Assembly: GCA_025965815.1 (NCBI GenBank)
Contig: JAOPWF010000324.1
Location: forward strand, 1 to 6,146
Source: Mycobacterium sp.
GTDB taxonomy: Bacteria; Actinomycetota; Actinomycetes; Mycobacteriales; Mycobacteriaceae
DNA length: 6,146 nucleotides
Reading direction: 5' to 3'
Under the pieces are notes generated by a model. That model was not told the origin of the DNA. It did no database searches and worked only from the letters and a program-made list of their open reading frames with translations. Within the stretch, counting starts at the first letter, position 1. The number at the start of each line of letters is the position of its first letter. Below are positions 1-5,603 of the stretch, in pieces. Position numbers and translations under genes: made by a program.

Positions 1-166
1 CGCCGGTCTGGCGACGGGTTTCTGGCAGAACCCCGATGAGCTGCGGGCGAACTGGCAGGAGGACAAGCGCTGGTCGCCCAACTGGAGTGAAGTCAAGCGT
101 GCCGAGGGCTACGCCGGTTGGCAGAAAGCCGTCAAGCGCACGCTGGATTGGGTCGACGTCTCGTGA
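1..166 (+). CDS. glpK: Glycerol kinase, C-terminal 54 residues (5' end outside window)
   Basis: Reading from base 2 to the TGA at 164-166 gives 54 residues that match the tail of FGGY-family glycerol kinases: an opening [14 protein letters not shown], a variable middle with RWSPNW, then [17 protein letters not shown]. The GLA-x-GFW block and the final Y-x-GW-x-KAV-x-R segment are what I recognise from GlpK (E. coli has a very similar GLAVGFWQN and YAGWKKAVKR). The enzyme phosphorylates glycerol with ATP to sn-glycerol 3-phosphate in the cytoplasm. Catalytic and regulatory residues lie upstream of the window, so they cannot be checked. The gene converges on the peptidase gene with four bases between stop codons, and no hairpin terminator is visible between them. 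The alternative, another FGGY sugar kinase, is less likely given the match of the tail. Confidence 0.9.
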   Translation, partial: AGLATGFWQNPDELRANWQEDKRWSPNWSEVKRAEGYAGWQKAVKRTLDWVDVS

Positions 167-170
167 CAAG

Positions 171-1265
171 TCATACGAGGTGTAAGAGGTGCAGACCGTC
201 CTGAATTGGAAATCCCGATAACACGTGGCCGTCACGTCCCTGGACGGTATCCGCCTGACACAGCGCATTGAGAGCTGCTTCCTCTGATGCTTCCGCGACC
301 GCGTCGAAGATCAGGTCGAATGGCGACCCCTGTGTCCAGAACTGGCCCTCCACAAGCACGTCGATGGCCAGGATGCCGTCTGGTGCCGCACGGGGGATGC
401 GCTGAGCCGTGGAGAAGGCCAGGAAGATCTCGCCGGAGCCGTCGTTGCCGACACTGCCGGTGCGGCCAAGGCCGATGTCGACACGCCGAGCCAGTCGCCG
501 AAGCTGACTCGGGTGCAGCGGGAGGTCCGTCGCCACCACGGCGATGCACGACCCCTCCTTGTGGTGCACCGGCATGTCGGCGGTGAGCTGACGTCCGAGG
601 GGACGGCCCGCGATCTGCAGCTGCTGGCGGGTCCCATAGTTGGTGTTCAGCAGCACCCCGATCGTGTAGCTGCGCGAACCGATCTCCACGATCCGCGACG
701 CGGTGCCGATACCGCCCTTGAAGTCGAACATCTGCGTGCCGGTCCCCGCGCCGACCACGCCTTCAGGCACCGGCCCGCTGCCGGCGGCCTCCAGGGCGCT
801 GTGCACATCGGCTTCGGTGAGCGTAGTGGCGCGGTTGTCGTTGAGAAAGCCGTCATCGCATTCGGCGACCACGGGCATCAGCACATCGTCGGTGCCCACA
901 ACCGGGTCGATGTCCGACATGTGGCGCACACTCGCCTGGTAGGCGACTCCGACATTTGCGGTGTCACACAACACTATTGGTGCACCGAGCATGCCCCACT
1001 CGTGCATGACGATGTCGGCGGTCATGATGCCGTATCCGTTGAACACGCTCGTTGCCGCATAGACGCGTTCCCGGAAGGGATTGCCGTCGTGTGGCCAGAT
1101 GGCGGTGGCCCCGGTTCGTGCCGTGTCATCGCCGTCCCGCCAGACGGTGGCATGCCCGACCCGGACGCCGGCGACGTCGGTGATTGCGTTGAGCGGTCCG
1201 GTAGGCAGATGGCCGACGGGGAATCCCAGCTCCCGCGCCCGCCCTCGTCCGCCGGGCGGTGTCAT
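171..1265 (-). CDS. P1 (S58) family self-processing aminopeptidase, DmpA/BapA type
   Basis: A 364-residue protein with the family's N-terminal signature NAITDVAGVRVGH (residues 26-38), close to the usual DmpA length. Family members are N-terminal nucleophile hydrolases: the chain cuts itself before a serine, which becomes the catalytic residue of the beta subunit. Here the predicted cut is Gly238-Ser239, in EGSCIAVVATD. Ser277 and Glu279 (in GNDGSGEIFLAFST) sit exactly 38 and 40 residues beyond Ser239, the spacing I recall for BapA Ser250, Ser288 and Glu290; Asn209 of the NYG motif is the probable oxyanion residue. All key residues are therefore present. Known relatives release N-terminal D- or L-amino acids or beta-amino acids from amides and short peptides; the substrate here is unknown. 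There is no signal peptide, so it is probably cytoplasmic. Its ATG overlaps the permease TGA as ATGA (1262-1265), implying translational coupling; a GGAAGAG ribosome site lies at 1271-1277. The family call is firm, the substrate is not. Confidence 0.92.
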   Translation of the reverse strand: MTPPGGRGRARELGFPVGHLPTGPLNAITDVAGVRVGHATVWRDGDDTARTGATAIWPHDGNPFRERVYAATSVFNGYGIMTADIVMHEWGMLGAPIVLCDTANVGVAYQASVRHMSDIDPVVGTDDVLMPVVAECDDGFLNDNRATTLTEADVHSALEAAGSGPVPEGVVGAGTGTQMFDFKGGIGTASRIVEIGSRSYTIGVLLNTNYGTRQQLQIAGRPLGRQLTADMPVHHKEGSCIAVVATDLPLHPSQLRRLARRVDIGLGRTGSVGNDGSGEIFLAFSTAQRIPRAAPDGILAIDVLVEGQFWTQGSPFDLIFDAVAEASEEAALNALCQADTVQGRDGHVLSGFPIQDGLHLLHLV

Positions 1266-2668
1266 GCGGTCTCTTCCGGGACGGTGTGCGGCACCCAGCG
1301 ATCATCCTTGGCCCGGTGCAGGTAGGCGAAGTAGTAGATCGCGGCCACGGCGAAAAGTATGACGACGATCCAAATGTCCGGTGGCTTCTGCTGAGTCAGC
1401 GCGACGATGACACCGGCCAGCGCCAGCAGCGGCGGAACCGGCCAGAGCGGCATCCTGGACGGCCGGTCAATGTCCTTGTCCCGGACCCGGCTAACGAGCG
1501 CGGCGATCGCGATGAGTCCGTAGAGCACGATAATCAGGACAGCGGTGAAGGTGACCGTGGTGACCAGGTCGGAAGCGAAGCACAACGCGGTCGCTACCGT
1601 GCCCAGAATCAGCGTGGCCACCCAGGGGGATCGGAACCTGGGGTGAACGCGTCCCAGGGTGGTATTGACCATGTCGGGCCATGCGCGATCGCGTGCACTC
1701 GACCATAGAATCCGGGCGAACTGCAGCGTGATCGCGAGTATCGCGTTCAGCACTGCGAAGAGGGCCCCGATGATCACGATCTTCTCAAATGTGGGGCCCC
1801 ATACCTGGTTTATCAGATCAGTCAGAGGCGTTGCGCTGGAGAGGTATTCGCGGAGGTCCTGGGCGCCCATCAGTCCGCCGAAGAACGGGACCAATTCGAG
1901 CACGATTCCGGTCAGCGCCGCGATGACGACAGCCTTCCCGATCGTGCCCGGGCCCCCGCGCGCCTCCTCGGAGAAGTTGATGGCGCTGTCGTATCCGTTG
2001 ACCGAGAACATCGTGATTGCGATCGCCGCGATGATGGCGCCTAGACCGACGGGCGCCAGCGCGGAACCATCCCAGACCACCGGGTGAGTCAGGATGCTCC
2101 ACGGCTGATTCCAGTGCGAGAAGCCGGCGATGGCGACCACGACGATGACGATGACCTCGATCGCGAGAAAAATCGCAACCAGGATCGCTCCGACGTGGAT
2201 GCGCAGCACGGCAAGCAATGTCACCGCAGCCATCGCGATCGCGGACGAGAGATTGACCGGAATCGACTCGTTCAGCGCATGTAGGTAGGTGCCGACACCC
2301 AACGCGATGCTGGCCGGGAGAAATACGCCCTGCGCTATGTAATCGACGAGGGCAAGAAAGCCCGTTGGGCGGCCGAGCACCCGGTGGACGATGGAGTACA
2401 GGCCGCCGGCCACCGGATACATGGACCCAAGCTCACCCATGCACAGCGCGACGTTGATCGCGAGGAAACAGCCGATGAGGTAGGACCACATTGCTCCGGT
2501 CCCGGCCGCTGCGAGCACGACGGGGGCAATGATGAGCAGCGACGCCATCGGGGTGATGTCGCTGACTGCGAGGGCGATGACGCCCCGGACACTGAGTCCG
2601 CGATGAAGCGTGGCACTGGTCGCCGGTCGGGGCGCGCGAACGGCGTCGGGTATCTCCTCGCTGGCCAT
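1262..2668 (-). CDS. APC-superfamily amino-acid/amine permease
   Basis: An integral membrane protein of 468 residues from the ATG at 2668, with about 12 hydrophobic segments (roughly 27-50, 60-80, 102-126, 140-157, 159-183, 204-224, 243-268, 295-320, 347-366, 370-393, 408-426, 431-450). Segment 1 carries the broken-helix SDITPMASL pattern. Segment 6 runs into FSVNGYDSAINFSEEARGGP, matching the APC consensus of an aromatic/Gly-rich unwound helix followed by EE and a Gly/Pro loop. It should import an amino acid, amine or related compound by proton or ion coupling; the substrate cannot be read. The reading frame is open up to 2773, but that ATG lies inside a hairpin, has no ribosome site and would add an Arg-rich, non-membrane tail. 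The ATG at 2668 has GGGAGG at 2673-2678. It is the first gene of a two-gene unit with the DmpA-type peptidase, which suggests uptake of a substrate or export of a product of that enzyme. Confidence 0.9.
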   Translation of the reverse strand: MASEEIPDAVRAPRPATSATLHRGLSVRGVIALAVSDITPMASLLIIAPVVLAAAGTGAMWSYLIGCFLAINVALCMGELGSMYPVAGGLYSIVHRVLGRPTGFLALVDYIAQGVFLPASIALGVGTYLHALNESIPVNLSSAIAMAAVTLLAVLRIHVGAILVAIFLAIEVIVIVVVAIAGFSHWNQPWSILTHPVVWDGSALAPVGLGAIIAAIAITMFSVNGYDSAINFSEEARGGPGTIGKAVVIAALTGIVLELVPFFGGLMGAQDLREYLSSATPLTDLINQVWGPTFEKIVIIGALFAVLNAILAITLQFARILWSSARDRAWPDMVNTTLGRVHPRFRSPWVATLILGTVATALCFASDLVTTVTFTAVLIIVLYGLIAIAALVSRVRDKDIDRPSRMPLWPVPPLLALAGVIVALTQQKPPDIWIVVILFAVAAIYYFAYLHRAKDDRWVPHTVPEETA

Positions 2669-2672
2669 GATG

Positions 2673-2706
2673 CCTCCCGGCTCTCGACGTGGCGGTCGAC
2701 AGAATA
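2673..2706 (-). promoter_or_regulatory. Candidate promoter and ribosome site of the permease-peptidase unit
   Basis: On the minus strand a TATTCT box (2706 to 2701, fits TANNNT) would start transcription near 2694, giving a leader of about 26 bases. GGGAGG at 2678 to 2673 then precedes the ATG at 2668 by four bases. No good -35 is seen 16-19 bases upstream of the box. The element lies between the hairpin at 2736-2776 and the gene, so the unit can be read separately from the PadR gene. Confidence 0.45.
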
Positions 2707-2735
2707 GCCGCCCCAGTAGCGTCGTAGACCGGGAT

Positions 2736-2776
2736 TGTGTGTGCTGAGCCGCGCTCAGCGCGGCCCAGCCCACACA
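2736..2776 (-). terminator. GC-rich hairpin after the FG-repeat PadR gene
   Basis: Arms 2736-2753 and 2759-2776 pair over 18 positions: 16 Watson-Crick pairs, one that is G-U on the minus-strand RNA and one A-G mismatch, with a 5-base loop (2754-2758). The hairpin begins three bases after the stop codon of the PadR gene (TAA, 2782 to 2780). There is no T tract after it (the minus strand continues ATCCCGG), so it would be a U-less terminator of the kind proposed for actinobacteria, or a partial attenuator of read-through into the permease. A role as a DNA dyad for a regulator is possible. Confidence 0.6.
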
Positions 2777-2779
2777 GGA

Positions 2780-3520
2780 TTAGTCGGACTCGCCGAGGAT
2801 GCTGTAGATCTCGCGGCGGGCGTTGTTGACGATGTCCACAATGCGCTGCTGCTGCTCGGCCGTCGCCGTGTGGGCGGATTGCGCCACCGCGCCGAACAGC
2901 TGTCCGAGCGCGGAGCGCAGGTTGACCTGGTTGGGGTCAGCGCCTTCGGTGATCTCCTCCCACGGCGGGGTCTCGATCTTCTCGGCAGCGGAACGGCCGT
3001 CCTCGGTCAGCTCGAAGAGCTTCTTGCTGCCCTCGGATTCGGTGGCCACGATCAGACCTTCGTCGACCAGCAGTTGCAGGGTCGGGTACACCGAACCGGG
3101 GCTCGGCTTCCAGAGGTCCTGGCTGCGCTCGGCGATTTCCTGGATCATCTCGTAGCCGTGCATTGGCCGCTCGGCGAGCAGCACGAGGATGGCAGCGCGG
3201 ACGTCGCCGCTCCGGCCGCGACCGCGACCACGTCGGCCGCCACGCGGTCCACCGGGACCGAAGCCTGCACCGAAACCGCGACCGAAGCCGGGTCCGCCGA
3301 AGCCGGGCCCGAAGCCCCGACCGAAACCGGGACCGAATCCCGGGCCGAAGTCCGCGCCGCCGCCGTCGTGATCACGGAGTGACTCGCGGAAGGCGCGTCG
3401 CGCCTCGTGCCGCCGTTCGTGCAGGGCACGCCTATCGACTGGACCGAATCCGAAGCCGAATCCGCCCGGATGTGGACGGCCCCCGAAGGGCCCGCCAGGG
3501 GGTGTGAATGGGAGGTTCAT
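2780..3520 (-). CDS. PadR-family regulator with FG-repeat/RGG-rich N-terminal half
   Basis: A 246-residue protein in two parts. Residues 105-180 are a PadR winged helix: DVRAAILVLLAERPMHGYEM, then the recognition helix GSVYPTLQLLVDEGLI (142-157) and a wing around SKKLFELTEDG. Residues 200-245 form a predicted C-terminal dimerisation helix region. The first 104 residues are low complexity: GFGFGFG at 20-26, an Arg/Glu-rich helix-like stretch (about 29-50), an FG-repeat tract at 58-90, and a basic RGG/RG run at 92-103. Actinobacterial PadR proteins with a Gly/Arg-rich leader before RxGDVRAAIL are, as I recall, common, but this degree of FG periodicity is striking. The ATG at 3520 is supported by AAGGA at 3529-3533, eight bases upstream. 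A dyad over its own promoter suggests autorepression. The inducer and regulon are unknown. The gene is followed by a hairpin and preceded by a second, different PadR gene in the same direction, 85 bases away. Confidence 0.9.
   Translation of the reverse strand: MNLPFTPPGGPFGGRPHPGGFGFGFGPVDRRALHERRHEARRAFRESLRDHDGGGADFGPGFGPGFGRGFGPGFGGPGFGRGFGAGFGPGGPRGGRRGRGRGRSGDVRAAILVLLAERPMHGYEMIQEIAERSQDLWKPSPGSVYPTLQLLVDEGLIVATESEGSKKLFELTEDGRSAAEKIETPPWEEITEGADPNQVNLRSALGQLFGAVAQSAHTATAEQQQRIVDIVNNARREIYSILGESD
3251..3349 (-). repeat. Degenerate 12-bp coding tandem repeat (FGxG units)
   Basis: This stretch encodes residues 58-90 of the PadR protein. On the plus strand it reads as imperfect copies of a 12-base unit of the form ccggGaccgaaR, giving Gly-Phe-Gly-X steps with X mostly Pro or Arg and one inserted Gly that breaks the phase. 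Because the unit is a multiple of three, copy-number change would lengthen or shorten the tract without a frameshift. Confidence 0.8.
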
Positions 3521-3560
3521 GTCTCAAGTCCTTACGTCTGACAGGAAACGCCGGATGCGC

Positions 3561-3602
3561 TTCCGATGCGTTGACGATATATCGGAAACTATCGTGATGC
3601 AA
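3561..3602 (-). promoter_or_regulatory. Promoter with overlapping dyad for the FG-repeat PadR gene
   Basis: On the minus strand TTGCAT (3602 to 3597) and TATCGT (3579 to 3574) are separated by 17 bases, a good -35/-10 pair. The -10 overlaps a perfect 10-base palindrome CGATATATCG (3575-3584). Two wider inverted repeats share the region: TTCCGAT (3561-3567) with ATCGGAA (3581-3587), and ACGATA (3574-3579) with TATCGT (3590-3595). A dyad over the -10 of a PadR gene fits autorepression, the usual PadR arrangement. Binding by this protein is inferred. Confidence 0.6.
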
Positions 3603-3605
3603 CCA

Positions 3606-4133
3606 TTAATCCTTGAAGCGTTTGCCCATCGCCTTGATGAGCCACCGCGCCCAGTCCGCCTCCATGGCCTCCGCCCGCAGCCCGTACTCCAGCGCGGCAC
3701 GGCTGTAGAAGGCGGCGTCGTCCTCGGCCCAGTGCACCGAATCCCGTAGCTCTTCGAGGCGCTTGACCTCGACGTCGGAGTGTTCGGCGACCGAGGCCAT
3801 GTACTCGCGCGCCTGGTCGGGCGCGATTTCGCCGAGCAAGAACACCCGCACCAGTTCGGCGTTGCGGTAGGGCGGGTCGTCCTCGGGGTGGGTTATCCAG
3901 CGCAGCAGCTCGGCGCGGCCCTCCGGGGTGACCCGGTATTCCTTCCGCCCGCGTGGCCCGAGGTCACTGACCTCGATCATCCCGGCGTCGGCGAGCTTGT
4001 TCAGCTCGCCGTAGAGCTGGCTCTGGGTGGCCGGCCAGACATTGGCCATCGACTTCTCGAACCTCTTCAGCAGGTCATATCCGCTGCCCGGGTGCTGGGC
4101 CAGCAGGCCAAGGGCGGCGATCCGGAGACTCAC
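3606..4133 (-). CDS. PadR-family regulator with Vir_act_alpha_C-type C-terminal domain
   Basis: A 175-residue protein from the GTG at 4133. Residues 1-75 are a PadR winged helix: MSLRIAALGLLAQHPGSGYD, helix SQLYGELNKLADAGMIE (38-54) and wing RGRKEYRVTPEG. Residues 90-172 are a long, charged helical region of the Vir_act_alpha_C type, used for dimerisation and effector binding in PadR/AphA relatives. The frame opens further to a TTG at 4139, but the ribosome site TGAGG (4141-4145) abuts that codon and sits seven bases from the GTG, and PadR proteins commonly begin MSLR, so the GTG is preferred. It is divergent from the carotenoid oxygenase gene, with 98 bases between starts, making that gene the likely target. 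PadR proteins usually repress a neighbouring gene and release DNA on binding a small, often aromatic, molecule; which ligand applies here is unknown. It differs in architecture from the next gene, so the pair is not a recent duplication. Confidence 0.9.
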   Translation of the reverse strand: MSLRIAALGLLAQHPGSGYDLLKRFEKSMANVWPATQSQLYGELNKLADAGMIEVSDLGPRGRKEYRVTPEGRAELLRWITHPEDDPPYRNAELVRVFLLGEIAPDQAREYMASVAEHSDVEVKRLEELRDSVHWAEDDAAFYSRAALEYGLRAEAMEADWARWLIKAMGKRFKD

Positions 4134-4153
4134 AGGCAAACCTCATTCCACTA

Positions 4154-4198
4154 TTGACATGTCATAGCTGAAGTGTCACCCTCGACCTGTCAGTTGTA
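4154..4198. promoter_or_regulatory. Operator-like region: palindrome plus three TGTCA boxes at 14-base steps
   Basis: TGTCA occurs at 4160-4164, 4174-4178 and 4188-4192, exactly 14 bases apart. The first copy is the right half of a perfect 10-base palindrome TGACATGTCA (4155-4164). The boxes lie between the divergent PadR and oxygenase genes, and the middle one overlaps the best -35 candidate of the oxygenase. They are the best candidate binding sites for the adjacent PadR protein, by position only. They do not form the classical PadR ATGT-N8-ACAT box. Confidence 0.55.
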
Positions 4199-4223
4199 GA
4201 GTATCGGAATTCAGCCCGAGGAG
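4173..4223 (+). promoter_or_regulatory. Candidate promoter and ribosome site of the carotenoid oxygenase gene
   Basis: TAGAGT at 4197-4202 fits the TANNNT -10 and would place the start at A4209. GTGTCA at 4173-4178 (4 of 6 to TTGACA) lies 18 bases upstream. The leader of about 23 bases carries GAGGAG at 4218-4223, eight bases before the ATG. A perfect TTGACA at 4154-4159 has no matching -10 at 16-18 bases, so it is not used in this model. Confidence 0.5.
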
Positions 4224-4231
4224 ATGCCGAC

Positions 4232-5596
4232 ATGACCGGCGACCAGATCATCGAAAACACGGCGACCGAGCCCGAGGGCCTACCGGGCACCGGAGGGTTC
4301 TTTCAGCGGGGCAACTACGCGCCCGTCGCCGACGAGCTGACCGAGTTCGAGCTGCCCACCGACGGCGCCATCCCCGCCGAACTCGAGGGCTGGTACCTGC
4401 GCAACGGGCCGAATCCCCGGCAGGCGGGAGCGCACTGGTTCACCGGCGACGGGATGATCCACGGCGTTCGGCTGGAGAATGGCCGTGCCGCCTGGTACCG
4501 CAACCGCTGGGTGCGCACCGAGAGTTTCGAGAACGACTTCCCGGTGTACAACGCCGACGGCACCCGCAATCTGCGGTCCAGCGTCGCCAACACGCACGTG
4601 GTGAACCACGCCGGCAAGACGTTGGCACTCGTCGAGTCCTCACTGCCCTACGAGATCACCAACGACCTGCGAACCGTCGGCGCCTACGACTTCGGCGGCA
4701 AGCTGGTCGATTCGATGACGGCGCACCCGAAGATCTGCCCGACGACCGGCGAGCTGCACTTCTTCGGCTACGGCAACATCTTTTCCCCGCACGTCACCTA
4801 CCACCGGGCAGATGCCAACGGCGAGCTGACGATCAACCGCCCCCTTGACGTCAAGGCACTCACGATGATGCACGACTTCGCGCTGACCGCCGAGCACGTC
4901 ATCTTCATGGACCTGCCGATGGTGTTCAACCTCGAGGTCGCGATCAAGGGTGAAGGCGACATGCCGTACCGCTGGGATGACAACTACGGCGCCCGACTCG
5001 GTGTGCTGCGCCGCGACGACCCGTTCGGAATGGTGCGCTGGTTCGAGATCGACCCGTGCTACGTGTTCCACGTCGCCAACGCCCATGAGGCAAGCGACGG
5101 CAAATCGATTGTGCTGCAGGCGGTCCGCTACTCCGAGCTGTGGCGGGACAACGGCGGATTCGAGGTCGACGGCCTGCTGTGGAGTTGGACCATCGATCTG
5201 CAGAACGGCACCGTCACCGAGCGCCAACTCGACGATCGGTCGATCGAGTTCCCCCGGATCGACGACCGGCTGGCGGGCCTGCCCGCACGCTACGCGGTCT
5301 CGGTCGGCACCAACAACCTGGTGCGCTACGACCTGGACGCCGGCAGCGCCGTCGAGCACGCCTTCGGCACGGAGCGCTCACCCGGCGGACCGGGCGAGGC
5401 GGTCTTCGTCCCGTCCACGGCAGGGCCCGCCGACGAGCTTGCCGGCTGGTACCTGGGCTACGTCTACGACCCGGGGCGCGACGGCAGCGACCTGGTGATC
5501 CTGGACGCGTCGGACTTCGCCGGTGAGCCGGTGGCCAGAATCAAGCTGCCGCACCGGGTCCCGTACGGCTTCCACGGGAACTGGGTCGCCGGCTAA
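4232..5596 (+). CDS. Carotenoid cleavage oxygenase (RPE65/CCO family)
   Basis: A 454-residue non-heme iron enzyme of the carotenoid oxygenase family, a seven-bladed beta-propeller acting in the cytoplasm or at the membrane surface. The N-terminal family pattern EGWYLRNGPNP (52-62) with HWFTGDGMIHG (68-78) is present. The four iron-binding histidines are all there, in family contexts: His165 (TAHPK), His214 (MMHDF), His280 (YVFHVANAHE) and His448 (GFHGNW). Second-shell glutamates fit Glu135, Glu339 and Glu389. Members split a double bond in carotenoids, apocarotenoids or stilbenes with O2. In stilbene cleavers such as NOV1 and CAO1, as I recall, a Lys precedes the residue equivalent to Glu135; here it is Val134, arguing against a hydroxystilbene substrate. 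M. tuberculosis has relatives (Rv0654, Rv0913c), but orthology cannot be judged. The gene is divergent from a PadR gene, its probable regulator. It ends in TAA, ten bases before a strong dyad, and appears monocistronic. Confidence 0.93.
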   Translation: MTGDQIIENTATEPEGLPGTGGFFQRGNYAPVADELTEFELPTDGAIPAELEGWYLRNGPNPRQAGAHWFTGDGMIHGVRLENGRAAWYRNRWVRTESFENDFPVYNADGTRNLRSSVANTHVVNHAGKTLALVESSLPYEITNDLRTVGAYDFGGKLVDSMTAHPKICPTTGELHFFGYGNIFSPHVTYHRADANGELTINRPLDVKALTMMHDFALTAEHVIFMDLPMVFNLEVAIKGEGDMPYRWDDNYGARLGVLRRDDPFGMVRWFEIDPCYVFHVANAHEASDGKSIVLQAVRYSELWRDNGGFEVDGLLWSWTIDLQNGTVTERQLDDRSIEFPRIDDRLAGLPARYAVSVGTNNLVRYDLDAGSAVEHAFGTERSPGGPGEAVFVPSTAGPADELAGWYLGYVYDPGRDGSDLVILDASDFAGEPVARIKLPHRVPYGFHGNWVAG

Positions 5597-5603
5597 GTGC
5601 CTG

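Noticed and set aside
513..1325. Plus-strand open frame of 270 codons opposite the peptidase gene
   Set aside because: It is antisense to a gene with a clear family signature and intact catalytic residues, has no family pattern of its own, and reflects the low stop density of GC-rich DNA.
2669..2773. 35-residue N-terminal extension of the permease from the ATG at 2773
   Set aside because: That ATG lies within the hairpin stem, has no ribosome site, and the added residues are Arg-rich and unlike an APC N-terminus, whereas the ATG at 2668 has GGGAGG upstream.
2735..3382. Plus-strand open frame of 215 codons with Thr/Glu/Ala repeats opposite the FG-repeat PadR gene
   Set aside because: Its repeats are only the reverse reading of the FG tract, and the PadR winged helix on the minus strand is unmistakable.
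3990..4072. Whether the two PadR genes are a tandem duplication
   Set aside because: Apart from the general winged-helix pattern, their sequences, lengths and C-terminal domains differ, so they are separate subfamilies.
4134..4139. TTG start at 4139 for the second PadR gene
   Set aside because: The GAGG ribosome site lies one base from this codon, too close to work, but is correctly spaced for the GTG at 4133, which yields the usual MSLR beginning.
4154..4159. Perfect TTGACA as the -35 of the oxygenase promoter
   Set aside because: No TANNNT-like sequence lies 16-18 bases downstream; the hexamer is more simply part of the palindrome TGACATGTCA.
4202..4209. Octamer TATCGGAA shared with 3580-3587 in the other PadR control region
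   Set aside because: An 8-base match between two regions of about 90 bases can easily occur by chance, and the copy at 4202 lacks the second half of the dyad.
4640..5359. Minus-strand open frame of 239 codons inside the oxygenase gene
   Set aside because: The plus strand carries all four iron-binding histidines in family contexts; the opposite frame shows no recognisable domain.
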